64,000 nucleotides of DNA from the NCBI RefSeq assembly GCF_005473905.2, contig NZ_CP061336.1, positions 1,542,501 through 1,606,500 of the forward strand, written 5' to 3'. A model generated the notes under the pieces. The model did not search any database. It was not told where the DNA came from and was given only the letters and a program-made list of their open reading frames with translations. Shown here one piece after another: positions 1 to 11,901 of the stretch (the first letter of the stretch is position 1; each line of letters begins with the position of its first letter). The position numbers were made by a program, and so were the translations under genes. The stretch comes from Ruminiclostridium herbifermentans. Its GTDB lineage: Bacteria > Bacillota > Clostridia > Acetivibrionales > DSM-1351.

Positions 1-412
<412 letters not shown>

Positions 413-488
413 GGGGGTATAGCTCAGCTGGGAGAGCACCTGCCTTGCAAGCAGGGGGTCATGAGTTCGATTCTCATTATCTCCACCA
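413..488 (+). tRNA. tRNA-Ala (anticodon TGC)
   Basis: A 76-nt cloverleaf. The acceptor arms GGGGGTA and TATCTCC pair with two G-T wobbles, the D arm is GCTC/GAGC, and the anticodon stem CCTGC/GCAGG closes the loop CTTGCAA (anticodon TGC). The T arm is ATGAG-TTCGATT-CTCAT, and the 3' CCA is encoded. It sits in the 16S-23S spacer as in many clostridia. Confidence 0.97.
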
Positions 489-928
489 TATCGGAATAAA
501 AGATTCCGGTAAAAAACCAGTTGACATATTAATGAAAGCTGGTATAATAAAAGTCCGTGTTGAGAATTGAAAGATTTAATACATGGATTAACTATGGAAA
601 GCATAGTAAACGAACCGAGGTTCGTATTGTACATTGAGAACTAAATAATGTATCGATAAATGCGTTTTTTATGAAATTTAAATTTCTTTATGGAATTAAA
701 GTTTCATAGAAACAAGTTTTAATGAAGATGAGAAAACGTAGATATAATTTACATTGTGAATAATATTTACGCGACAAATAATAAGGGTAATATGTACAAT
801 TTTTGCAAAAGAAAGGTACACGTGACTCTTAGGAAAGAACTCATTGATAGGTTAAGACAATCACAATCAATTGTGAGAAGCAATTGATATACTTGAGAAT
901 CCAAATTATCGAAGATAATTCGAAAAGA
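489..928 (+). other. tRNA-Ala to 23S internal transcribed spacer
   Basis: A 440-nt spacer. It starts with a short hairpin (CGGAAT/ATTCCG, 492-508) and then contains a consensus-like promoter at 521-548, listed separately. No gene is visible. Confidence 0.7.
521..548 (+). promoter_or_regulatory. Candidate sigma-A promoter inside the rRNA operon, upstream of 23S
   Basis: TTGACA at 521-526 and TATAAT at 543-548 are separated by 16 bp, and the -10 is preceded by TGG as an extended -10. Both hexamers match the vegetative consensus exactly. It lies about 380 bp upstream of 23S, so it could supply extra 23S/5S transcripts. Consensus sequence alone does not prove activity. Confidence 0.6.
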
Positions 929-3972
<3,044 letters not shown>

Positions 3973-4091
3973 CAAAGAAGAGGAACAAAAGTTTCCAACA
4001 GGTATTCAAGAGTAGGTCGTTTTAATCTAGAAATGAGGAAAGTACATCTTCAATCGATAACATTATTTAGTTCTGAATGTACAAAATATGC

Positions 4092-4120
4092 TTGACAGAG
4101 TATATGAAATGTATTAACAT
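4092..4120 (+). promoter_or_regulatory. Candidate promoter upstream of 5S rRNA
   Basis: TTGACA at 4092-4097 is followed after 17 bp by TAACAT at 4115-4120 (4 of 6 matches to the -10). It lies in the 23S-5S spacer about 90 bp before 5S. It is weaker than the promoter before 23S and may be fortuitous in AT-rich DNA. Confidence 0.3.
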
Positions 4121-4210
4121 ACAAAAGCAGTAAAGGTACATTTAATGAATAGCAGTAAAAAATTAAGTCAAAAACTCTTCGAGGAGTAAAACTTTAAGAA
4201 GAGATAAAGT

Positions 4211-4329
4211 TTCTGGTGGATATGACGAGATGGACACACCCGTTCCCATACCGAACACGGAAGTTAAGCATCTCAGTGCTGATAATACTTGGCTGGCGAC
4301 GGCCTGGGAAAGTAAGTCTCTGCCAGAAT
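4211..4329 (+). rRNA. 5S ribosomal RNA
   Basis: About 118 nt with the conserved loop CCCGTTCCCATACCGAACACGG near 4239-4260 and terminal arms TTCTGG/CCAGAA that pair. It follows 23S after a spacer of about 240 nt and is followed directly by tRNA-Asn. Confidence 0.96.
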
Positions 4330-4334
4330 TATAT

Positions 4335-4410
4335 TCCTCCTTAGCTCAGTCGGTAGAGCGCGTGACTGTTAATCACGATGTCGTTGGTTCAAGTCCAACA
4401 GGGGGAGCCA
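4335..4410 (+). tRNA. tRNA-Asn (anticodon GTT)
   Basis: A 76-nt cloverleaf with acceptor arms TCCTCCT/AGGGGGA, anticodon loop CTGTTAA (GTT), T arm TTGG-TTCAAGT-CCAA and an encoded CCA. It lies 5 nt after 5S and is the last gene of the rRNA operon. Confidence 0.97.
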
Positions 4411-4412
4411 AA

Positions 4413-4446
4413 ATCCAACTAGTCATAAGATTAGTTGGATTTTATT
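4413..4446 (+). terminator. Rho-independent terminator of the rRNA operon
   Basis: The hairpin ATCCAACTA (4413-4421) / TAGTTGGAT (4432-4440) is perfect over 9 bp and followed by TTTATT. It starts right after tRNA-Asn. Confidence 0.85.
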
Positions 4447-4506
4447 ATGTAAATTAGTTTTTATATATGATATAAAAATGGATTTATGATTTATACATTT
4501 CTTTTA

Positions 4507-5368
4507 AACAGAACATATAAATTTACATGCGATATTTCAAAAAATTTTAGCAATGAAATGTGGATATAGAGGCAAAATCAATCGATGCGAATGAGCAGTG
4601 CTAATTCTAGTAATTACTAAAATAATTCTATTATTTAGATTAGTTTTTTAATTAACAGAACATATAAATTTGTATACGATATTTCCAATAAAAATTTAGC
4701 TAAGAACTATGGATGTAGCGGAAAATTGATGAGAATGAGCAGTACTAATTCTAGTAATTACTAAAATAATTCTATTATTTAGATTAGTTTTTTTAATAAC
4801 ATAATATATAAATTTATAAGCGATATTTCAGAAAATTTTAGCAATGAAATGTGAATGTAGGAGTAAAATCAATCGTGAGAATAAGCAGTGCTAATTCTAG
4901 TAATTACTAAAATAATTCTATTATTTAGATTAGTTTTTTAATTAACAGAACATATAAATTTACATGCGATATTTCAAAAAATTTTAGCAATGAAATGTGA
5001 ATGTAGGAGTAAAATCAATCGTGAGAATAAGCAGTGCTAATTCTAGTAATTACTAAAATAATTCTATTATTTAGATTAGTTTTTTAATTAACAGAACATA
5101 TAAATTTACATGCGATATTTCAAAAAATTTTAGCAATGAAATGTGGATATAGAGGCAAAATCAATCGATGCGAATGAGTAGGTGCTGATTCTAGTAATTA
5201 CTAAAATAATTCTATTATTTAGATTAGTTTTTTAATTAACAGAACATATAATTTACAAGCGATATTTCAAAAATTTTAGCAATGAAATGTGGATGTAGGA
5301 GTAAAATCAATCGATGCGAATGAGTAGGTGCTAATTCTAGTAATTACTAAAATAATTCTATTATTTAG
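4507..5368 (+). repeat. Six tandem copies of a ~146-nt non-coding repeat
   Basis: Copies begin at about 4507, 4654, 4798, 4944, 5090 and 5238, giving unit lengths of 144-148 nt. Each starts near AACAGAACATATAA and ends near ATTCTATTATTTAG. Copies differ by a few substitutions and small indels, such as GAGCAGTGCTAATT versus GAGTAGGTGCTGATT. Each unit contains the palindrome AGTAATTACT followed by AAATAAT-TCT-ATTATTT, so the 3' third could fold as hairpins. No frame is conserved, so it is not coding. There is no repeat-spacer alternation, so it is not CRISPR. Confidence 0.9.
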
Positions 5369-5898
5369 CATATATTTATGTTTCTAGTTGTTTTATTTAC
5401 TTATAATTCCACTTAATAAGTAGAAAGAAAAATTGGATTCTTAGATATGAATCGAAATGAAAAATAAAGATTATAGGTTAAAATTCTTGTGGTATATAAA
5501 ATCATCATTATTGTATAAAAATTAATATATTAAGTAGTCTGTAAAAAATTGAAATACTATTGTATTAAAAGATTAGTCTTCTTGAAAAAATATAATGTAA
5601 AATAATAACAATATATACTATAAATAGATATAACAAGACAAATGGAAATGCAAATTTATTCCTTGAAATGTATATTTTTGTTGAAGTAATAATAATTTAA
5701 TAATATAATGTAATTATAAATTATAATTTGTTGCTTCGCAATATATTTGATTTAAAGGATTTTTTGATAAAACGTAGAATATAAAATGCATGACAGAAAA
5801 AAACGGTATATAAATAATAATTATAATATAGATTTTAATAATACATAATTTTACCAAATATATACTCGCAAAAATAAGATAATTGGATGTGAATACTA
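5369..5898. other. AT-rich intergenic region before the pilus locus
   Basis: About 530 nt of very AT-rich DNA with no convincing gene, hairpin terminator or conserved RNA motif. It must contain the promoter for pilB, but many AT-rich hexamers match and I cannot single one out. Confidence 0.5.
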
Positions 5899-5901
5899 TT
5901 G

Positions 5902-7590
5902 ATGAAAAAACCTAGAAAGCGTCTTGGTGATTTGCTTCTAGAAGTTGGAATGATAACGCAGGAACAACTTGATGCAGCAATTGAATTTCAAAAGAAGACT
6001 GGTGAGAAATTAGGAAATGCAATTACAAAGCTTGGTTATGCAACCGAAGATGATATTATACAAGTACTTGAATTTCAGCTTGGAATCCCACATGTTAAGC
6101 TAGAAAAATATAATATTGAAAAGCTGGCATGTTCGTCTATACCAGAGAGTATTGCCAGACGATATGGACTTATTCCTATTAAGAAAGATAAGGGCATTCT
6201 GACTGTTGCAATGAGTGACCCTTTGAATGTATTTGCAATAGATGATGTAAGAATATATTCAGGATTGGAAGTTCAACCAGTAATTGCAAATAATGCTTCT
6301 GTAATTAAAGCAATTGACAAATACTATGGCGCTGATAAAGCAATGAGGGCAGTTGAGGAGTTTAAAAAAGAACACTCTACTTTAAAAATTAATTCAGAAG
6401 TTGTTAATGATCAAAGTGAAGATGAAGTAAATAATTCACCTGCTGTTAAAGCTATAAATTCCATTATAGAACAGGCTGTTAGAAGCAGAGCAAGTGATAT
6501 ACATATAGAACCTTTCGAGACATATATAAATATACGATACAGAATAGATGGTCAGCTAAGTGTGATTATGAGACCTGATATTGACATTATGCCTGCAATA
6601 TCGGCACGTATAAAAATAATAGGTGGAATGAATATTGCAGAAAAGCGTCTTCCACAGGATGGTCGTATCAGTATTGAGGTTGACGGCAGAGAATATGATC
6701 TTCGAGTATCTATACTGCCAACAATATATGGAGAAAAAATTGTTATTCGTATAGCAGATAAAAATGCCTTTATCTTGTCAAAAGAAGAACTTGGTTTTAA
6801 TGAATATGAAATTAAGCAGTTTACAAATATGTTGCAAAATCCTCATGGCATTATATTAGTTACAGGACCAACTGGAAGTGGTAAGTCAACTACACTATAT
6901 AGTGCAATTAGCGAGATTAACAGGCAGGACATAAATATTGTTACAGTCGAAGATCCTGTTGAATGTTTAATTGAGGGAGTTAATCAGGTACAGGTTAATA
7001 CAAAAACTGGAATGACATTTGCTACAAGTTTGCGGTCTATTTTGAGACAGGATCCAGATGTTATTATGATAGGTGAAATCAGAGATACTGAAACTGCGGA
7101 AATAGCTGTTAGAGCTGCTATAACAGGACACTTAGTACTTAGTACAATACATACAAATGATGCTCCTAGTTCTGTTTTAAGATTAATAGATATGGGAATT
7201 GAGCCGTATATGGTTTCCTCTGCAATGGTAGGAGTTATAGCACAAAGATTGGTTAGGAGAATTTGTCCTAACTGTATGGAAAGCTATACAGCAACAGATG
7301 AGGAGATGGAAGTTTTACAGCTAAAAGGGGAAAGACCTACATTATATAGAGGAAGAGGCTGTCCAATGTGTACCTTCACAGGCTACAGAGGTCGACAGGG
7401 TGTATATGAAGTTATTACGGTTTCTAGAAAGCACAAGGAAATGATAAATAACAGGTGTTCTGAAGCAGAACTGAAAGATTATTCTATTAAAAATGGAATG
7501 CAGACTTTGAGAGAAAATTTGTTAAAAAAGGTTCTTGCTGGTGTAACCACTGTTAGTGAATTGCTAAGAACCGCATATTCAAATGATTGA
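5902..7590 (+). CDS. pilB: Type IV pilus assembly ATPase PilB
   Basis: The cytoplasmic hexameric ATPase that powers pilus extension (GspE/PilB family), 562 aa, the usual family length. Residues 1-150 form the MshEN/GspE N-terminal domain. The ATPase core has Walker A GPTGSGKST at 322-330, the Asp box VTVEDPVE, Walker B DPDVIMIGEI at 384-393 and the His box TGHLVLSTIHTND. A zinc-binding tetracysteine (C455, C458, C487, C490) separates it from the retraction ATPase. The start is ambiguous: TTG at 5899 lies 7 nt after a weak GGATGTG site and ATG at 5902 lies 10 nt after it; I chose ATG. It is the first gene of the pilus locus. The gap to pilT is 279 nt, so pilT may have its own promoter. Confidence 0.95.
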   Translation: MKKPRKRLGDLLLEVGMITQEQLDAAIEFQKKTGEKLGNAITKLGYATEDDIIQVLEFQLGIPHVKLEKYNIEKLACSSIPESIARRYGLIPIKKDKGILTVAMSDPLNVFAIDDVRIYSGLEVQPVIANNASVIKAIDKYYGADKAMRAVEEFKKEHSTLKINSEVVNDQSEDEVNNSPAVKAINSIIEQAVRSRASDIHIEPFETYINIRYRIDGQLSVIMRPDIDIMPAISARIKIIGGMNIAEKRLPQDGRISIEVDGREYDLRVSILPTIYGEKIVIRIADKNAFILSKEELGFNEYEIKQFTNMLQNPHGIILVTGPTGSGKSTTLYSAISEINRQDINIVTVEDPVECLIEGVNQVQVNTKTGMTFATSLRSILRQDPDVIMIGEIRDTETAEIAVRAAITGHLVLSTIHTNDAPSSVLRLIDMGIEPYMVSSAMVGVIAQRLVRRICPNCMESYTATDEEMEVLQLKGERPTLYRGRGCPMCTFTGYRGRQGVYEVITVSRKHKEMINNRCSEAELKDYSIKNGMQTLRENLLKKVLAGVTTVSELLRTAYSND

Positions 7591-7869
7591 TGTTGTATTA
7601 ATTTGAAGGTATAGATGTAAAACTGCTTAAATATACAATAATATCAATGGTTATAAAGGGAAATATATTATTATACATATTGGAAATCAATTTTTTCATC
7701 GAAGAATATTTATTTACTTAACAAAAGAATGTATAAAGAATAATGGTGTTTTAGTTTGAAGATAATTAAAAAAATATTTGACAATTTTAATTAAAGTTTA
7801 ATAGGAAATACTTTAAATTGAAAAAATATGTTATTATTAATATGTTATTATGTACTTAACGGGGGAAAA

Positions 7870-8922
7870 ATGTTACTGGAAGATTTGCTAAAAAAGGCTA
7901 GAGAGATTGGAGCTTCTGATTTACATATTACAGTTGGAGTCCCACCTACATACAGACAAAATGGAAGGCTTATTACATTTGATGACTATAGATTACTCCC
8001 AGCTGATACTAAAGAGTTAGTGCGAAATATGCTAAATGATGAACAGTGGAGGGTATATGAAGAAAATGGGGAACTGGACTTATCATTTTCTTTACAGGGA
8101 ATGGCAAGGTTCAGGGCAAATGTTTACAAACAAAGAGGTACCTGTTGTGCTGCAATAAGAATAGTAAATTTAACAATACCGTCTTTTGATGAACTTGGAA
8201 TACCTGACATTGTAAAGGAACTGAGTAAAAAAACAAAAGGTTTGATATTGGTAACAGGGCCAACAGGCAGCGGAAAATCAACAACATTGGCTTCCATAAT
8301 AGATATGATAAATAAAGAAAGAGATTGTCATATTCTAACTTTGGAGGATCCTATAGAGTATCTTCATCGACATAATAAATCAATTGTTAACCAGAGGGAA
8401 ATAGGAAATGATTCTCATTCATATGCAGCAGCGCTAAGAGCTGCATTAAGAGAAGATCCGGATGTTATTTTAGTAGGTGAGATGAGAGATATTGAGACAA
8501 TTGCAATAGCTGTCACAGCTGCTGAAACAGGGCATCTTGTACTTTCAACACTGCATACCATAGGGGCTGCTAATACAATTGACAGAATAATTGACGTATT
8601 TCCGCCTCATCAGCAACAGCAGATTCGTGTACAACTTTCCTCAGTTATTCAAGGTGTTATATCACAGCAGCTCATCCCACGTAAGGATGTTGCAGGTAGA
8701 GCTGCAGCAGTTGAAATAATGGTTGCCAATCCAGCAATTAGAAACCTGATTCGAGAAGGTAAAACCCATCAAATTAATTCACAAATACAGATGGGTTCAA
8801 GGTTTGGCATGCAGACAATGGACAGCAGCATTGCGAATTTATACAAAAAAGGTGTTATAAGCCAGGAAGAAGCATTAATACATGCAACTGATCAAGAAAA
8901 TCTGATGCGATTTATGGGGTGA
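7870..8922 (+). CDS. pilT: Twitching motility / pilus retraction ATPase PilT
   Basis: A cytoplasmic ATPase that depolymerises pili, 350 aa, the normal PilT length. Walker A GPTGSGKST is at about 130-138, followed by LEDPIE, Walker B EDPDVILVGEM and the His box TGHLVLSTLHT. The C-terminal AIRNLIREGK at about 289-298 is the PilT signature required for retraction in studied homologues. There is no tetracysteine, unlike PilB. ATG at 7870 is preceded by GGGGGAAAA; an upstream in-frame ATG at 7828 would add 14 residues with no ribosome binding site. pilC starts 5 nt after its stop. A dedicated PilT implies dynamic, retractable pili rather than only a secretion pseudopilus. Confidence 0.95.
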   Translation: MLLEDLLKKAREIGASDLHITVGVPPTYRQNGRLITFDDYRLLPADTKELVRNMLNDEQWRVYEENGELDLSFSLQGMARFRANVYKQRGTCCAAIRIVNLTIPSFDELGIPDIVKELSKKTKGLILVTGPTGSGKSTTLASIIDMINKERDCHILTLEDPIEYLHRHNKSIVNQREIGNDSHSYAAALRAALREDPDVILVGEMRDIETIAIAVTAAETGHLVLSTLHTIGAANTIDRIIDVFPPHQQQQIRVQLSSVIQGVISQQLIPRKDVAGRAAAVEIMVANPAIRNLIREGKTHQINSQIQMGSRFGMQTMDSSIANLYKKGVISQEEALIHATDQENLMRFMG

Positions 8923-8927
8923 TATGA

Positions 8928-10145
8928 TTGGCTACATATAACTATAAGGCAAAGACAGCTGCAGGTACAACTGTCACAGGTAGCTTTGAAGCCGCCGACA
9001 AAAATATGGTAGTTGAATTAATAAAAGAAAAAGGATATTATCCACTTTCCATTGAAGCAAAAAATGAAAAAGGTGTAGAAATAAACTTTAAATTCAATAA
9101 GAAGATTAAGCCAAAGGAATTTGCTGTGCTTTGCCGCCAATTTCATACAATGCTGAATGCTGGTGTTACTGTTATTGGGTGTTTGGACATGCTAAGGCAA
9201 CAAACGGAAAATAAAACACTCAAAGAGGCTATATCATCAGTTTATGATGAAGTTCAGAAGGGAAGTACATTATCAGAAGCTATGAAGGCACTTCCCAAGG
9301 TTTTTCCACCACTTATGGTAAGTATGGTTGAGGTTGGAGAGGTGGGCGGTACTCTTGAAGCGGTACTAGAGAGGCTGGCAATACAGTACGAAAAGGATAG
9401 TAAGATAAAATCAAAGGTATCGACAGCAATGGTTTATCCTGCAGTAATAGGATGTATAGCTTTAGTAATGGTAACCTTTATGCTTATATTTATTGTTCCT
9501 ACATTTGTGGGCATTATAAATTCCACTGGTGGAGAATTACCGACACCCACAAAGATTTTGTTATACATCAGCGGACTTTTTACAAACCCAATTTTTATAG
9601 TTGGTTTAATTACAGCAATAATACTTCTGAGGGTTGGCTTTAAGAAATTTAAAAGCACTGAGGGAGGTAAATATATTATTGACAAAATTATTTACAAAAT
9701 GCCTCTTGTTGGACCAAATGTAAAAAAGATATTGGCAGCAAGCTTTACAAGGACAATGAGCACTCTGCTCAGTTCTGGAGTTTCACTAATACAATCACTT
9801 GAGGTTGTAGACAGAGTTGTTAACAATCAGGTGGTTTCTAGAGGACTTATACAGGTTAGTGATGATATCAAGAGCGGTTCAAATCTGGCAGCACCCCTTG
9901 AGAGAATGGGAATTTTCCCGCTTATGGTTACACAGATGATTAGTGTAGGCGAGGAAGCCGGTTCTCTTGATGCAATCATGGAAAAGGTGGCGGATTTCTA
10001 TGATGAAGAAGTGGAGACATCAATAAGCAAGCTTTTAGCGATGTTGGAACCACTTATGATGATGGTACTTGCAGTTATCGTGGGTTTTATGGTTATAGCC
10101 ATGATAATGCCTACATTTACCATGAATCAGGGTATTGGCCAGTAA
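8928..10145 (+). CDS. pilC: Type IV pilus inner membrane platform protein PilC
   Basis: A polytopic membrane protein (T2SSF fold) coupling the PilB/PilT motors to pilin assembly, 405 aa. It has the tandem T2SSF domains of the family: one around residues 65-190 and one around 270-395, each ending in hydrophobic membrane segments. The segment EVGEVGGTLEAVLERLA and its C-terminal counterpart SVGEEAGSLDAIMEKVA are the paired family motifs. The start is TTG at 8928 after GGGGTGAT, 5 nt downstream of pilT, so the two genes are translationally close and co-transcribed. Confidence 0.95.
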   Translation: MATYNYKAKTAAGTTVTGSFEAADKNMVVELIKEKGYYPLSIEAKNEKGVEINFKFNKKIKPKEFAVLCRQFHTMLNAGVTVIGCLDMLRQQTENKTLKEAISSVYDEVQKGSTLSEAMKALPKVFPPLMVSMVEVGEVGGTLEAVLERLAIQYEKDSKIKSKVSTAMVYPAVIGCIALVMVTFMLIFIVPTFVGIINSTGGELPTPTKILLYISGLFTNPIFIVGLITAIILLRVGFKKFKSTEGGKYIIDKIIYKMPLVGPNVKKILAASFTRTMSTLLSSGVSLIQSLEVVDRVVNNQVVSRGLIQVSDDIKSGSNLAAPLERMGIFPLMVTQMISVGEEAGSLDAIMEKVADFYDEEVETSISKLLAMLEPLMMMVLAVIVGFMVIAMIMPTFTMNQGIGQ

Positions 10146-10176
10146 TATATATAAATAATTTTAAGGGGGAGTTCTT

Positions 10177-10620
10177 GTGAAAGGGTTTTTTAGTAAGTTT
10201 AAGAAAAATAAGAAGGGTTATACTCTTACAGAATTGATTGTTGTTGTGGCAATTTTGGGTGTGTTGGCGGTAATTGCTGTTCCAATGATTATGAATTCAG
10301 TTAAGGATGCACAAGATGCAGGGATGAAAGCACAAATTCAAAATATCGAAACAGCAGTACAATTGTGCTTGGCAGATGGTTCGCTATATTATGTTGAAAC
10401 TGGTGGAGTTAAGGTACTTACACCTGCTAGCGGAACTATTGAGAACACAATAAAGCAAAAGCTTGTTGGTCACAAATATCCTGTAAATAGCAAAGATCCA
10501 AATAAAGCAGCTAATTGGTGGTTTGATCCAGCAACATTAAAAGTTGGTTATGATGGTTCAGGTATGACTAATCCTTATAAATTAAATGATGATGCTAGTG
10601 ATGATCAGCACGGTAAATAA
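10177..10620 (+). CDS. pilA: Type IV pilin (prepilin), probable major pilin
   Basis: 147 aa, translated from GTG at 10177 after AAGGGGGAG. A basic 14-residue leader ends in KKG and is cut before Y, giving mature YTLTELIVVVAILGVLAVI. Glu5 needed for subunit docking is present. Tyr replaces the more common Phe/Met at mature position 1. The hydrophobic helix is followed by a short globular domain (about 110 aa) with few cysteines, as in Gram-positive pilins. Its place between pilC and pilD and its short length make it the best candidate for the major subunit. The other prepilin-like proteins here are longer and look minor. Confidence 0.9.
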   Translation: MKGFFSKFKKNKKGYTLTELIVVVAILGVLAVIAVPMIMNSVKDAQDAGMKAQIQNIETAVQLCLADGSLYYVETGGVKVLTPASGTIENTIKQKLVGHKYPVNSKDPNKAANWWFDPATLKVGYDGSGMTNPYKLNDDASDDQHGK

Positions 10621-10627
10621 GATTAAC

Positions 10628-11425
10628 ATGCAAACACTCATCACACTCTACATCGCAGCTTTTGGTCTTATAATTGGTAGTTTTTTGAATGTATGTATTT
10701 ACCGAATACCATCAAAGCAGTCAATTATTAGTCCGCCGTCTCATTGTACGGGCTGCGATACTAGGCTGAAGGCTTGGGATTTGATACCTGTTTTCAGTTG
10801 GTTATTATTAAGAGGAAAATGCCGCTACTGTGGTGCGAGAGTCTCCGCCAGATACCCCATAGTTGAGGGCTTGACTTCATTAATATTTGTGTTATTGTAT
10901 TTCAGATTTTCTATATCAGTTGAGTTTTTAGCAGCAATAATTTTGTCTATCATACTGATATGTGTTGCTTTTATTGATTTTGATTTAAAGATTATACCAA
11001 ATGAATTTATTATTGCAGGTATGCTCAGTGGTGCGGCTCTATTTGCATACAATTTGTTTTATCAAGTAGATATGTATGGTGATAGAGTTTGGTACAATCC
11101 AATTATAGGGATTGTTTGTGGGGCTGGGACCCTGCTCTTAGTAGCAGTTATTGGTTCATTGGTTTATAAAAATGATGCAATGGGGATGGGAGATGTCAAG
11201 CTATTGGCAGTTGTCGGACTGTTTCTTGGCTGGAGGCTGACCTTGGTTGCATTGTTGTTATCAGTATTATTAGCAGCTATATTTAGTTGTGCTCTTATTT
11301 TATTAAGAAAGTTAAATGGTAAGTCAGAAGTTCCATTTGGGCCATTTATTGCAATAGGCACATTTGTAGCAATGCTGTATGGCTGGAATATTATTGAGTT
11401 TTATATGGGATTTATACCAGTATAA
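10628..11425 (+). CDS. pilD: Prepilin leader peptidase / N-methyltransferase PilD
   Basis: A membrane aspartyl protease (A24 family) that cleaves and N-methylates prepilins, 265 aa from ATG 10628. The N-terminal domain has two CXXC pairs (C40/C43 and C65/C68), typical of the methyltransferase half. Catalytic aspartates lie in FIDFDLKIIPN (D117/D119) and GMGDVKL (D189). About seven membrane helices are visible. No clear ribosome binding site precedes ATG 10628. A longer reading back to ATG 10586 would overlap the pilin by 35 nt, so coupling to pilin translation is possible. It should process the three prepilin-like proteins of this locus. Confidence 0.93.
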   Translation: MQTLITLYIAAFGLIIGSFLNVCIYRIPSKQSIISPPSHCTGCDTRLKAWDLIPVFSWLLLRGKCRYCGARVSARYPIVEGLTSLIFVLLYFRFSISVEFLAAIILSIILICVAFIDFDLKIIPNEFIIAGMLSGAALFAYNLFYQVDMYGDRVWYNPIIGIVCGAGTLLLVAVIGSLVYKNDAMGMGDVKLLAVVGLFLGWRLTLVALLLSVLLAAIFSCALILLRKLNGKSEVPFGPFIAIGTFVAMLYGWNIIEFYMGFIPV

Positions 11426-11901
11426 GTTAAGTTAATCTTAAAACAAAGTTTGAGCGAACATTGGTTTTTTGTGAGACAGAGCTATATGCGGTTTTTGCAA
11501 GGAAAATTGAGTACATACATTCATTAGAAAAAAGTTTGGGCGAGATAATTTATTTCCAAGTCACAAAAACCGCAAGATAACTCGAAAATGTAATTAGTGT
11601 GAACATGGTGCATTTTCGAGTAACAAAAACTGCAAGTAGATTTTGCCAGTATAAGCTGAGTTAATATGCAAGATTTTCAAAAAGAAAAGGTTCACCACGA
11701 TAATTACAATATATTTTATGACAAAACATTGTAAACTCGAAAATATAGTTAGTGCAAACATAGTGCATTTTCGAGCAACAAAAACCACAAGTGTTTTTTG
11801 CAAGTATTGAGATTTGCTTTAAGTAATGTGAGATGCAGTGTATTGCAAAATTAATCTGGCATTTCACTTTAATTTTATACCTAAAGCGGACGGAGGTTAT
11901 T
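11426..11901. repeat. Intergenic region with degenerate repeats and two matching palindromes
   Basis: Between pilD and pilM. CTCGAAAATG...CATTTTCGAG forms an inverted repeat at 11581-11620, and a near copy lies at 11736-11775. A motif like AGTNACAAAAACCGCAAG occurs three times (11557-11575, 11618-11636, 11773-11791). The pilD tail CCAGTATAAGTTAAGTTAAT recurs at about 11647 as CCAGTATAAGCTGAGTTAAT. The region looks like partial tandem duplication of a ~155-nt segment. No gene is visible. The palindromes may be terminators or attenuators splitting the pilus locus in two, but lack a strong T-run. Confidence 0.7.

Noticed and set aside
4507-5368. CRISPR array
   Set aside because: Units are ~146 nt and almost identical throughout, with no short repeat alternating with unique spacers. 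No cas gene lies nearby.
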